From Nocardioides mesophilus (GTDB lineage: Bacteria; Actinomycetota; Actinomycetes; Propionibacteriales; Nocardioidaceae), in the NCBI RefSeq assembly GCF_014395785.1, contig NZ_CP060713.1, positions 1,144,501 through 1,208,500 on the forward strand: a stretch of 64,000 nucleotides of DNA, in the 5' to 3' direction. The position numbers were made by a program, and so were the translations under genes. The notes under the pieces were generated by a model. It was given only the letters and a program-made list of their open reading frames with translations, did not search any database and had not been told where the DNA came from. Positions 34,555-43,208 of the stretch are shown here, piece after piece; within the stretch, counting starts at the first letter, position 1; every line of letters begins with the position of its first letter.

Positions 34555-35226
34555 TCAGGCCTCGTGGACGCTGCGCCCGAGCTCGTCGAGGCACTCCAGC
34601 ACCCGCAGCGCCGACTCGTCCCCCACCCGGCGGGCCATCGACGGCGCCCGAACCAGGTGCAGCTCGGTCCGCTCCCGCAGCCAGTCCGCCAGCAGCGCGA
34701 AGTCGTGCACCGGCGGGGCCCCCCGGCCGGCCAGCCGGCCGGGCACCACGACCGGCGAGGCGACGACCGCCAGCCGGTCCCGGTCCAGGGTGCCGACGAT
34801 CTGGTCGTCGACCACGGTCTTCACCGTGTCGGTGACGGGCCGGTAGCCGGCCACCGCGGTGTCCGTCGTGACCTCCGAGAGCACCCGCGCGACGAACGCG
34901 CACGGCACCAGCGGGCACAGCGGGTCGACCAGCGCGACCCGCGGCGGCACGCTCGGGCTCCGGTCCCACGCCTGCCACCACCCCGCGGCCTCCAGCACCT
35001 CGACCGGCAGCTGTGCCGCGGCCAGCTCCTGCTCGGCCTCGGCGACGGTGTCCGGGTCCGCGGTGACGACGACGTCGCGCACCGACGGGGTGGCCAGCAA
35101 CGTGCGGACCGCATGCAGGAACAGCGGCTCGCCGTGCAGGGCGACGAACGGGAGGGCGCCGCGGCCTTCGAGCGGGACCACGCCGACGCAGGAGAGAGAG
35201 GCGCCGTGGAGCTCCGGGTCGCTCAC
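34555..35226 (-). CDS. Degenerate IspD-like nucleotidyltransferase-fold protein 1
   Basis: 223 aa from GTG 35226, chosen for the GAGGAG 10 nt upstream; ATG 35274 is the alternative. Parts of IspD are still readable: VVPLEGRGALPFVALHGEPLFLHAVRTLL and AVAGYRPVTDTVKTVVDDQIVGTLDRDRL. The nucleotide loop has lost its Lys and Gly pattern, HDAARP has become VDPLCP, and QTPQ has become ASPVVV. Catalysis as IspD is therefore unlikely. It sits in the usual place of ispD after carD and may have a regulatory or structural role. Confidence 0.75.
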   Translation of the reverse strand: MSDPELHGASLSCVGVVPLEGRGALPFVALHGEPLFLHAVRTLLATPSVRDVVVTADPDTVAEAEQELAAAQLPVEVLEAAGWWQAWDRSPSVPPRVALVDPLCPLVPCAFVARVLSEVTTDTAVAGYRPVTDTVKTVVDDQIVGTLDRDRLAVVASPVVVPGRLAGRGAPPVHDFALLADWLRERTELHLVRAPSMARRVGDESALRVLECLDELGRSVHEA

Positions 35227-35368
35227 CTGGCGCTGGCTCCTCGCGGGTCGGGGTCTCCCCGGAGAGGGCGGCATCCGGGCTTCCCGACCACCCTAGCATC
35301 GGGCCCGGCGCGTCTCGTCGTCCCCGTTGCCGGTGCCTTTGCGCAGGTCAGAGGGGGTGTCGTCGGTC

Positions 35369-35851
35369 TCAGGCGGTCGGGTCGAGCAGCTCCTGGAGGG
35401 CGAGTACGTCGTCGGGGCCGGCCAGCCGGCGGGCCTCCTCGGGTGCGGCGACCAGCTCCGTCGGGAACCGCTCGCGCAGCGTGGCCACCCAGGTCGGCAG
35501 GTCGGCGAGGTCGGGCCAGCCCTCGAGCGAGGCCAGGACGCCGGGCGGCACCGCGACCGGCGAGGCGACCTCGTCACCGCGCATCCCGACCACCACCGCG
35601 TGCGAGGCCAGGCAGCGCTCGAGCACCCGGCCGATGAACTCCGTCGGGGTGCCGGGGCACAGCGGGTCGTGCACCACCAGCGGCAGGTCGCGGGCGACGA
35701 CGTCCTCCCAGGCCGCGTTGAAGTCGAGCAGCTCGATGTCGGCGTGGCCGACCGCCCACGCGGCCACCGCCACCAACGACTCACCGTGCAGCAACGCGAA
35801 CGGCATCGAGCCACGTCCGTCGGTGGGGACCACTCCGAGCGCCTCACTCAT
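35369..35851 (-). CDS. Degenerate IspD-like protein 2
   Basis: 160 aa, shorter than IspD (about 230). ALGVVPTDGRGSMPFALLHGESL resembles the IspD N-terminus without the CTP-binding residues, and LVVHDPLCPGTPTEFIGRVLERCL resembles the HDAARP region. The Thr-Asp-Thr-Ile-Lys and QTPQ motifs are absent. It shares GRGxxPFxxLHGE and DPLCP with the neighbour at 34555, so the two are paralogues of one another. It follows carD but is separated from it by a strong terminator. Function unknown. Confidence 0.72.
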   Translation of the reverse strand: MSEALGVVPTDGRGSMPFALLHGESLVAVAAWAVGHADIELLDFNAAWEDVVARDLPLVVHDPLCPGTPTEFIGRVLERCLASHAVVVGMRGDEVASPVAVPPGVLASLEGWPDLADLPTWVATLRERFPTELVAAPEEARRLAGPDDVLALQELLDPTA

Positions 35852-35865
35852 GAGCGCACCCTGCC

Positions 35866-35905
35866 ACAGAAAACGAGAAGCCCCCAGGCACCCGGGCCTG
35901 GGGGC
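35866..35905 (-). terminator. Rho-independent terminator of carD
   Basis: A perfect 10-bp stem GCCCCCAGGC/GCCTGGGGGC (35880-35905) with a 6-nt loop is followed on the minus strand by TTCTCGTTTTCT. It starts 30 nt past the carD stop. Confidence 0.85.
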
Positions 35906-35934
35906 AGCTCATCGCACGTGACGGCTGGTGCCGC

Positions 35935-36420
35935 TCAGGAGGCGAGGACCTCGTCGAGGAGGGCCTCGGCCTTGTCCTCGTTCGTGTGCTCGGCGAGCGC
36001 GAGCTCGGAGACGAGGATCTGCCGCGCCTTGGCCAGCATCCGCTTCTCGCCGGCCGAGAGACCGCGGTCGCGCTCACGGCGCCACAGGTCGCGCACGACC
36101 TCGGCGACCTTCATGACGTCACCGGAGTGGAGCTTCTCCAGGTTGGCCTTGTACCGACGCGACCAGTTGGTCGGCTCCTCGGTGTGTGCGGCCCGCAGGA
36201 CGTCGAAGACCTTGTCCAGGCCCTCCTTGTCGACCACGTCGCGAACCCCGACGAGGTCGAGGTTGCAAGCCGGGATCCGGACCACCAGATCCTGCTGGGC
36301 GACGATGCGTAGTACGAGGTACAGCCTGTCCTCGCCCTTGATCTGCCGGGTCTCGATATCCTCGATGACCGCTGCGCCGTGATTTGGGTAAACAACCGTT
36401 TCGCCGACGGTAAATGTCAT
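35935..36420 (-). CDS. carD: RNA polymerase-binding transcription factor CarD
   Basis: 161-aa global regulator that binds the RNA polymerase beta subunit and stabilises open promoter complexes at rRNA and many other promoters. The N-terminal RNAP-interaction (Tudor-like) domain starts [23 protein letters not shown]; the basic C-terminal helical domain includes [14 protein letters not shown] and [23 protein letters not shown], with the DNA-contacting Trp in DLWRR. ATG 36420 follows AAGGGG. A TATCCT -10 lies upstream on the minus strand. In many actinobacteria carD leads the carD-ispD-ispF cluster; here a terminator isolates it. Confidence 0.96.
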   Translation of the reverse strand: MTFTVGETVVYPNHGAAVIEDIETRQIKGEDRLYLVLRIVAQQDLVVRIPACNLDLVGVRDVVDKEGLDKVFDVLRAAHTEEPTNWSRRYKANLEKLHSGDVMKVAEVVRDLWRRERDRGLSAGEKRMLAKARQILVSELALAEHTNEDKAEALLDEVLAS

Positions 36421-36715
36421 GTGCCAAGTACCCCTTCCTAGGTGACTAGGATAACACGTCCCCAGGAGTGCCCCCGAGACGTTTGTGCAGGTCAGGACGG
36501 CAATCGGGGCTTGACAGACCCAGCATCCATGTGCAGCGCAGGGCCCGGATCCGTGGCCCGGCGGGGCCGTTCACCAGCCTGTGCGTCTGCTGTGCGACGT
36601 CGTGCGCGAGGGGTCGCCGGCAGCTCTCGGTGGCGCCCCGGGTCCGCCGAAACCGCAGGTGACCGGGGCTGTGTCGGGCGCACCGGAGCCCGTCGGCTCG
36701 TCGATACTTCCCCCC
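36421..36715. other. Intergenic region, divergent promoters
   Basis: 295 bases between carD and the UbiA-type gene. It holds the carD promoter and leader (near 36430-36460). The rest shows no conserved coding pattern, repeat or RNA that I can recognise; the open frames that cross it are chance frames. Confidence 0.5.
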
Positions 36716-37432
36716 ATGAGGTTTCGCAGGCAGCACGGGGTGCCGCTCTCCCTGGCGCTGGCCGCGCATCCCCTCCAGGCGCTGCTGACGACGCTCGGGC
36801 TGACCGTCGCCGCGGCGCTCAGCGGCCGCGCCCCGAGGGAGTGGGCGCTGGTGGCCGCCACCGTGCTCGCCGGGCAGGTCACGGTCGGCTGGGTCAACGA
36901 CGTCGCCGACCGGCACCGCGACCGTCAGGTCGGACGGCAGGACCGCCCGGTGGCGATGGAGTGGGTCGACCCGGGCACGGTGACGTTCGCGACGGCCTGC
37001 GTGGTGCTCCTGCTCGTTCCGCTCTCGGTCGCCAACGGCACCGCGGCCGGCGTCGCCTACCTGCTGTCGGTGGCCGCGGCCTGGTCCTCGAACCTCTGGT
37101 TCCACCGGACCCGGCTCTCCTGGCTGCCCTGGGCGGTCAGCTTCGGGCTGCTGCCGGCCTTCCTGTCCTACGGCGGCTGGGGCGGCGGCCTGCACGGCGC
37201 ACCACCCACCGTTGCGATGACGGTGCTCGCCGCGCTGCTCGGCGTCGGCGTGCACGTCCTGACCACGCTGCCGGACCTCGTGGAGGACCGGGCGACCGGG
37301 CTGAGGCACCTGCCGCTGCGGGTCGCGCTGCGCATCGGCGCCCCCCGGCTGCTGGCGATCGCGACGGCGTACACGCTCCTCGTCGGCGGCTGCCTGGTCG
37401 CCGTCGCCCTGAACGTCGGGCTGCGCCAGTGA
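36716..37432 (+). CDS. UbiA-family prenyltransferase
   Basis: 238-aa integral membrane protein with about seven helices. The two Asp-rich Mg/diphosphate motifs of the family are present as VNDVADRHRDRQVGRQDRP (first) and LPDLVEDRATGLRHLP (second). It would transfer an isoprenoid chain to an aromatic or polyol acceptor; the closest SCO-type homologues are uncharacterised. ATG 36716 was chosen at the first membrane region; the frame upstream is not protein-like. Single gene, with a lipoprotein gene downstream. Confidence 0.84.
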   Translation: MRFRRQHGVPLSLALAAHPLQALLTTLGLTVAAALSGRAPREWALVAATVLAGQVTVGWVNDVADRHRDRQVGRQDRPVAMEWVDPGTVTFATACVVLLLVPLSVANGTAAGVAYLLSVAAAWSSNLWFHRTRLSWLPWAVSFGLLPAFLSYGGWGGGLHGAPPTVAMTVLAALLGVGVHVLTTLPDLVEDRATGLRHLPLRVALRIGAPRLLAIATAYTLLVGGCLVAVALNVGLRQ

Positions 37433-37506
37433 ACCGATATGCTCTGCGCGACCGTCGTCTTTGTGCCCTCCGTCCGGTCGGCGGGCACAGCGAGAGGAAC
37501 CGATCC

Positions 37507-37992
37507 GTGAACGTTCGACGCAGCATCGCCGTCGCCGCAGCCCTTCTCGCGGTTCCCGCGCTGTCCTCGTGCGGCTTCGACGTGCAGACCAACCAGGCCT
37601 ACAACCCGACGGTCGGCGTCTACTCCAAGGCGAGCGCCGTCGAGGTGCTGAACGCGCTGGTCGTCGTCGACTCCAACAGCGCCGGCAAGGGCACGGTGAT
37701 CGCGACCCTGGTCAACAGCGACCTCGCGCAGGCCGACAAGCTCACCGGCGTCAGCGGCTCCGGCGAGTCCGGACCGGCAACGTTCACGATCCAGGGCGGC
37801 AGCGTCGAGATCCCCGCGGGCGGCCTGGTCGACCTCTCGGAGACCGGCGCGGTGAGCGTCGACGGCGGCAAGGACCTCATGCCCGGCCTGCTGATCCCGG
37901 TCACCTTCACCTTCGAGCGCGCCGCCCAGGTGACGTTGAAGGTCCCCGTGGTCACGAACGAGGGCCCCTACGCCGAGGTGCCGGTCCCGTAA
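37507..37992 (+). CDS. Lipoprotein of unknown function
   Basis: 161 aa. The signal peptide MNVRRSIAVAAALLAVPALSSC ends in the lipobox LSSC (Cys 22). The mature domain is a predicted beta-sandwich with the start GFDVQTNQAYNPTVGVYSKASAVEVLNALVVVDS, seen in many actinobacterial small exported proteins of unknown role and resembling copper-chaperone-like (PCuAC-type) folds only in outline. GTG 37507 follows GAGAGGAACC. It lies just before gpmA but that gene has its own -10 box. Confidence 0.75.
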   Translation: MNVRRSIAVAAALLAVPALSSCGFDVQTNQAYNPTVGVYSKASAVEVLNALVVVDSNSAGKGTVIATLVNSDLAQADKLTGVSGSGESGPATFTIQGGSVEIPAGGLVDLSETGAVSVDGGKDLMPGLLIPVTFTFERAAQVTLKVPVVTNEGPYAEVPVP

Positions 37993-37997
37993 CTGGC

Positions 37998-38003
37998 TAG
38001 GCT
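37998..38003 (+). promoter_or_regulatory. -10 box of gpmA (TAGGCT)
   Basis: TAGGCT ends 6 nt before ATG 38010; leaderless gpmA mRNA is likely. Confidence 0.5.
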
Positions 38004-38009
38004 GCCGCC

Positions 38010-38762
38010 ATGACTGCCGAGCACACGCTGATCCTGCTCCGTCACGGCGAGAGCGACTGGAACGCCAAGAACCTCTTCACCGGCTGGGTCGACGTCCCGC
38101 TGACCGAGAAGGGTCGCGTCGAGGCAGCCCGCGGGGGCACGCTGATGCGCGAGGCCGGCCTGCTGCCCGACGTCCTGCACACCTCGGTGCTGCGCCGGGC
38201 GATCACCACCGCCCAGCTCGCCCTCGACGAGTGCGAGCGGCACTGGATCCCGGTGAAGCGCTCGTGGCGGCTCAACGAGCGTCACTACGGCGCACTGCAG
38301 GGCAAGAACAAGAAGGAGACCCTGGAGCAGTACGGCGAGGAGCAGTTCATGCTCTGGCGCCGCTCCTACGACACCCCGCCGCCGCCGCTCGACGACGCCG
38401 ACGAGTACAGCCAGGTCGCGGACCCCCGCTACGCCGACCTCCCCGACGAGCTCAAGCCGCGCACCGAGTGCCTCGCCGACGTGGTCGACCGGATGCTCCC
38501 CTACTGGTACGACGCGATCGTGCCCGACCTGCGCAGCGGCCGCACCGTCTGCGTCGCCGCGCACGGCAACTCGCTGCGCGCGCTGGTCAAGCACCTCGAC
38601 GACATGTCCGAGGAGGCGGTCGTGGGGCTCAACATCCCCACCGGCATCCCGCTGGTCTACCGGCTCGACGAGAACATGCGGCCCACCCAGCGCGGCGGGC
38701 AGTACCTCGACCCCGACGCCGCCGCGGACGCCATCGCCGCCGTCGCCAACCAGGGCCGCTGA
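38010..38762 (+). CDS. gpmA: 2,3-bisphosphoglycerate-dependent phosphoglycerate mutase
   Basis: 250-aa glycolytic enzyme interconverting 3- and 2-phosphoglycerate. The phospho-His motif [10 protein letters not shown] (His 11), the [12 protein letters not shown] block and the second catalytic His in [15 protein letters not shown] are all intact, and length is normal for dPGM. It is leaderless with a TAGGCT box. In mycobacteria gpm1 lies next to senX3-regX3 and mshA; here 5 kb of other genes separate them, a loosened form of the same neighbourhood. Confidence 0.96.
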   Translation: MTAEHTLILLRHGESDWNAKNLFTGWVDVPLTEKGRVEAARGGTLMREAGLLPDVLHTSVLRRAITTAQLALDECERHWIPVKRSWRLNERHYGALQGKNKKETLEQYGEEQFMLWRRSYDTPPPPLDDADEYSQVADPRYADLPDELKPRTECLADVVDRMLPYWYDAIVPDLRSGRTVCVAAHGNSLRALVKHLDDMSEEAVVGLNIPTGIPLVYRLDENMRPTQRGGQYLDPDAAADAIAAVANQGR

Positions 38763-38771
38763 GCTCCCGCC

Positions 38772-39722
38772 CTACTGGATCTCGAGCGTGGCACGCCGCC
38801 GCCCCTCGATCTCGAACAGCCGGAGAGCCACCAGGCCGAGGCCGCCGTAAAGCACGCCCAGGCCGATCTCCTGCTGCACCAGCCCGGAGACCGAGGCGAG
38901 CGAGCCGCCGGCGGCCAGCGAGCGGGCCGCCTCGATCGCGTGCGTGAGCGGCAGCCACGAGCCGACCGCCGCCATCCAGCCGGGCAACGAGTCCAGGGCG
39001 ACGTTCACGCCGCAGAAGATCAGCAGCACCCCGAACAGCACGTTGGACAGCACGGCGGTCTCCCGCACCCGCAGGCCCAGCGCGGCGTTGGCCAGCCCGA
39101 GGCCGGTGCACGACATCGCGGCGACGCCGACCACCAGCGCGAGCGGGAGCCAGGCCGACGCCGGGATCGACACGCCCAGCAGCAGCGAGCCGACCACCAG
39201 GCTGAACATCGAGACGACGAAGCCGTTCACGACCACCGGCAGCGAGCGGCCGAGGAACAGCGGCACCCGGCGGGCCGGGGTGGAGAGCACGATGCCGAGC
39301 GTCTGGGTCCACCGCTCCCCGGCGACCGTGTTGGCCATCGCGAACAGGCACGGGATCGCGGAGTACTGCACCGCGTTGCCGATCACGAAGAACGCGTCGG
39401 ACTCGATGCCGGCCGAGCGGCCGATGTAGGCGAACAGCAGGATCTGGAAGATCGGCGCCATCAGCAGCGACGGGACGTAGATCCACGGGCTCAGCCAGTT
39501 GAACAGCGCCCGGAAGCTGATCAGGCCGCCGACCAGGAAGATCCGCGCCGAGGTGACGACGTCGCTGCTGAATCCGGCGGGAGCGCCACCACCGCGCGGG
39601 CGGCCGCGGCCGCTGTAGAGGGCGGTCCGACCCGGGGCGACGGGTTCTCCACCGGCGGCAGGCGAGCCCTCGGCGACCCCGTCGTCGACGCCCTCGCGCA
39701 GGTCCCCTCCGCGCCGCGTCAT
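38772..39722 (-). CDS. ABC-2 type exporter permease 2
   Basis: 316 aa. About 55 disordered N-terminal residues (Gly/Pro/Arg-rich) precede an ABC-2 permease domain with six helices, including the conserved extracytoplasmic loop region QYSAIPCLFAMANTVAGERWTQTLGIVLSTPARR. ATG 39722 overlaps the stop of permease 1 (ATGA). It is the third gene of an ATPase-permease-permease operon. The substrate is unknown; drug or lipid export is typical of the family. Confidence 0.87.
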   Translation of the reverse strand: MTRRGGDLREGVDDGVAEGSPAAGGEPVAPGRTALYSGRGRPRGGGAPAGFSSDVVTSARIFLVGGLISFRALFNWLSPWIYVPSLLMAPIFQILLFAYIGRSAGIESDAFFVIGNAVQYSAIPCLFAMANTVAGERWTQTLGIVLSTPARRVPLFLGRSLPVVVNGFVVSMFSLVVGSLLLGVSIPASAWLPLALVVGVAAMSCTGLGLANAALGLRVRETAVLSNVLFGVLLIFCGVNVALDSLPGWMAAVGSWLPLTHAIEAARSLAAGGSLASVSGLVQQEIGLGVLYGGLGLVALRLFEIEGRRRATLEIQ

Positions 39723-40485
39723 GTCAGCGCCAGGGTGGCGTGGCGGCGCGCGGAGCGCAGCACCGTCTCGGACAGGAGCGCGCCGACGCCGCCGTACACG
39801 ACGCCGAGCGCCAGGCAGACCAGGATGTCGCGCCACGGCGACCCGCCGGACGCGGAGTCGCGGATCGCCTGCATGCCCCAGGTCGGCGGCAGCGCGTAGG
39901 AGATCCAGGTCGCCCAGGTCGGGAACAGCGTCAGCGGGACCAAGAAGCCGCAGAGCAGCCAGCCGGGGTACTCCAGCAGGTTGCCCAGGGCCCACGCGGT
40001 CCGGTAGCGCACCACCGACACCGAGAGCAGGAACCCGATGAGCGCGATCGACAGGATCGAGACCACGATCGAGAGCGCGAACAGCACCGGGTGGGCGATC
40101 GGGATGGTGATGTCGAACAACAGCCAGCCCCACAGCAGCGTGGAGCAGAGGGAGTACAGCCCCAGGCTCGCCATCGCGGTGGTGATCGGCACCAGGATCA
40201 GCGCGAACCGGGTCGGCGAGGCGACCAGCAGCTCCAGCGTGCCGAGCCAGCGCTCCCGCTGCAGCACGCCGCTCGCGGTCGTCGCGATCACCGACCAGAT
40301 GCCCATCACCGCCGCCCCGAGGCCGGCGTAGACCATCACCTCGGGGTCGTCGGCCTGCCGGTAGACGAGGAACGCGGTGGTGGCGAAGAACAGCGGCCAG
40401 ATCACCTGGAAGACCCCCTCGAACACCGAGACGGCCAGCATCTTCAGGTGCAGCCACCAGGCGATCACCAGCATCCGCAGGATCC

Positions 40486-40489
<4 letters not shown>
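39719..40489 (-). CDS. ABC-2 type exporter permease 1
   Basis: 256-aa membrane protein with six predicted helices (ABC-2 fold). The family segment VIATTASGVLQRERWLGTLELLVASPTR parallels the one in permease 2, and the two should form a heterodimer. ATG 40489 overlaps the ATPase stop by ATGA; the longer frame upstream runs back into the ATPase gene and is not real. Substrate unknown. Confidence 0.88.
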
Positions 40490-41454
<965 letters not shown>

Positions 41455-41461
41455 GGCAGCG

Positions 41462-41467
41462 AACCTA
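41462..41467 (-). promoter_or_regulatory. -10 box of the ABC operon (TAGGTT)
   Basis: TAGGTT on the minus strand ends 7 nt before ATG 41454. Confidence 0.45.
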
Positions 41468-41537
41468 GGCCAGCCCACCCCCGCAAAGCGACGCATTTAC
41501 CCCCGGCCCCGGTCCCGGACGCCCGGTCGGGGGCCGC

Positions 41538-42392
41538 TCAGGGCACCAGCCGGGAGCCGAGGAACGCGTCGATCCGGGACCGGTCGCCGGAGCAGCTGAC
41601 CTCGGCGACGGGGGCCCGCTTCCACAGCACCCGGTAGAGGTTCTCCGCCGGCGCGCTGAGGGTGTCGGCCTGCGGGTGCCGGCGGCCGACCACCATCGGC
41701 GGCCCCTCGACCAGCACCGCCGGTCCGGCCTGGTCACGGCTGCCGGGCTGGGACGGCATCGGGGCCCCGGCCGTGTCCGAGGGCACGGCGTGGGTGGTGC
41801 GCGGGGTCAGCGTCCACGCCCGGCCGGTGTCGGTGGTGACCAGCGACAGCGGCGCGGTGAGCGCGGTGGGGTGCCCCCGCCGGTGCATCCGATGCAGGAA
41901 GACGGTGAGCACCTCGTCGACGCCGTCCTCGGCGAGCAGCGGCGAGACCGGGGTGACCACGCCGGTGGCGGCGTCGAGGTCCATCACGTGCACGGTGGTC
42001 TCGTGCAGCTGCCGGCGCTGCCAGAACGAGGTGAGGCCGTCGTCCCCGAAGGCGAAGTTCCAGCACGGTCGCTGCGGATCGGCGGCCCGGAGCACCTGGT
42101 AGAGGTCCTCGGCCTTGCCGGCGTACCAGTCGCTGACCGCGCGGCTGCGGCGCACCCGCGGCTCGTCGTTCTGCCCCGGCGCGGACCGGCCGGTCTCGAC
42201 GACGGTGGCAGCCCAGGCGTGCACGTTGCCCAGGTGCACCGCCAGGTCGTACGTCGTCCAGCCGGGACAGCCGGCCACCGGGGCGTGCAGGTCGGCCACG
42301 GCGATCCCGGCGGTGAACCGCTCGGCGACGTCGACGAAGCGCTCGACGAGGTCGAGGCCGCCCCGGAGGCCCGGGATGCCGTGCGAGGTCAC
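41538..42392 (-). CDS. Maleylpyruvate isomerase-type, mycothiol-dependent enzyme (DinB fold)
   Basis: 284 aa. The N-terminal DinB/MDMPI helical bundle has the metal-binding pattern VAGCPGWTTYDLAVHLGNVHAWAATVV and QRRQLHETTVHVMDLDAA (His ligands). A C-terminal MDMPI-C/SCP2-like domain follows. Such proteins use mycothiol in place of glutathione for isomerisation or conjugation of electrophiles; the true substrate is unknown. mshA, for mycothiol synthesis, is 6 kb away. The GTG start is 15 nt downstream of the phoU stop in the same direction. Confidence 0.86.
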   Translation of the reverse strand: MTSHGIPGLRGGLDLVERFVDVAERFTAGIAVADLHAPVAGCPGWTTYDLAVHLGNVHAWAATVVETGRSAPGQNDEPRVRRSRAVSDWYAGKAEDLYQVLRAADPQRPCWNFAFGDDGLTSFWQRRQLHETTVHVMDLDAATGVVTPVSPLLAEDGVDEVLTVFLHRMHRRGHPTALTAPLSLVTTDTGRAWTLTPRTTHAVPSDTAGAPMPSQPGSRDQAGPAVLVEGPPMVVGRRHPQADTLSAPAENLYRVLWKRAPVAEVSCSGDRSRIDAFLGSRLVP

Positions 42393-42407
42393 CGGGTCAT
42401 CTTGGCA

Positions 42408-43064
42408 CTAGGGAGCCTCGGAGGTGGCGATCTCTCCCGTCACGAGGTAGACGACCCGGCGGGCCAGCGAGACCGCGTGGTCGGCGATCCGCTCGTAGTA
42501 GCGGCCGAGCAGCGCCATGTCGACGGCCGGCTCCACGCCGTGGGCCCAGGAGTCGTCGAGCATCACGCGGAAGGAGGAGCGGCGCAGCGCGTCCATCTCC
42601 TCGTCGGACTCCTCGAGCGCCCGCGCCGCCTCGACGTCGCGGTTGGCGATGATCTCCGCGGCGCGGCCCACCATCGACTCGGCGACCTCGGCCATCCGCT
42701 CGATGGTCGGGACCAGCTCGTCGGGGATCGCGACCACCGGGACGCGGAGCCGGGCGACCTTGGCGACGTGCACCGACAGGTCCCCCATCCGCTCGAGGTC
42801 GGCGACCATCCGCAGCGCCGCGATCAGCATCCGCAGGTCGCTGGCCACCGGCTGCTGCAGGGCGAGCAGCTCGAAGGCGCGCTCCTCGATCCGCTCGCGG
42901 TCGGAGTCGATCCTGGAGTCCTCGGAGATGACCTGCTCGGCGATCTCGACGTCCGCGGTCAGCAACGACAGGGTCGCCTTGCGCAGGGCGACCTTGACGT
43001 CGCGGGTCATGGTCACGAGCTCGTCGACGATCGTGTCGAGCTGGTCGAAGTAGGCGTCACGCAT
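42408..43064 (-). CDS. phoU: Phosphate signalling regulator PhoU
   Basis: 218-aa, all-helical PhoU with two three-helix bundles. The metal-binding ExxxD-type motifs fall in LERMGDLSVHVAKVARL and YERIADHAVSLARRVVYL. PhoU links the Pst phosphate transporter to the sensor kinase and holds the kinase off in high phosphate. It is divergent from senX3-regX3, its expected partners. ATG 43064 has TACTGT 7 nt upstream. No pst genes are in the window. Confidence 0.95.
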   Translation of the reverse strand: MRDAYFDQLDTIVDELVTMTRDVKVALRKATLSLLTADVEIAEQVISEDSRIDSDRERIEERAFELLALQQPVASDLRMLIAALRMVADLERMGDLSVHVAKVARLRVPVVAIPDELVPTIERMAEVAESMVGRAAEIIANRDVEAARALEESDEEMDALRRSSFRVMLDDSWAHGVEPAVDMALLGRYYERIADHAVSLARRVVYLVTGEIATSEAP

Positions 43065-43071
43065 GTGATGA

Positions 43072-43077
43072 ACAGTA
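43072..43077 (-). promoter_or_regulatory. -10 box of phoU (TACTGT)
   Basis: TACTGT on the minus strand ends 7 nt before ATG 43064. The direct-repeat-like gaacag/gaacagta elements at 43072-43077 and 43132-43140 could be RegX3 half-sites, but this is uncertain. Confidence 0.4.
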
Positions 43078-43196
43078 GGCAGCCGCTCCGACCACGAGGT
43101 GACGAGGGGGCGACCAGGGATGAACGAGAAGTGAACAGTAGGGGAAAGCGCAGGTCAGAGGGCGTCCACGAGACGGCTGGCGGCTGAGCGGATGCG

Positions 43197-43202
43197 TACG
43201 AT
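43197..43202 (+). promoter_or_regulatory. -10 box of senX3 (TACGAT)
   Basis: TACGAT ends 6 nt before GTG 43209; leaderless senX3-regX3 mRNA is likely. Confidence 0.5.
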
Positions 43203-43208
43203 CGATCC

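Noticed and set aside
36442-37992. 516-codon plus-strand frame
   Set aside because: It overlaps the UbiA-type gene in the wrong frame and is Arg/Ala/Gly-rich. Only its last part from GTG 37507 is a real lipoprotein gene.
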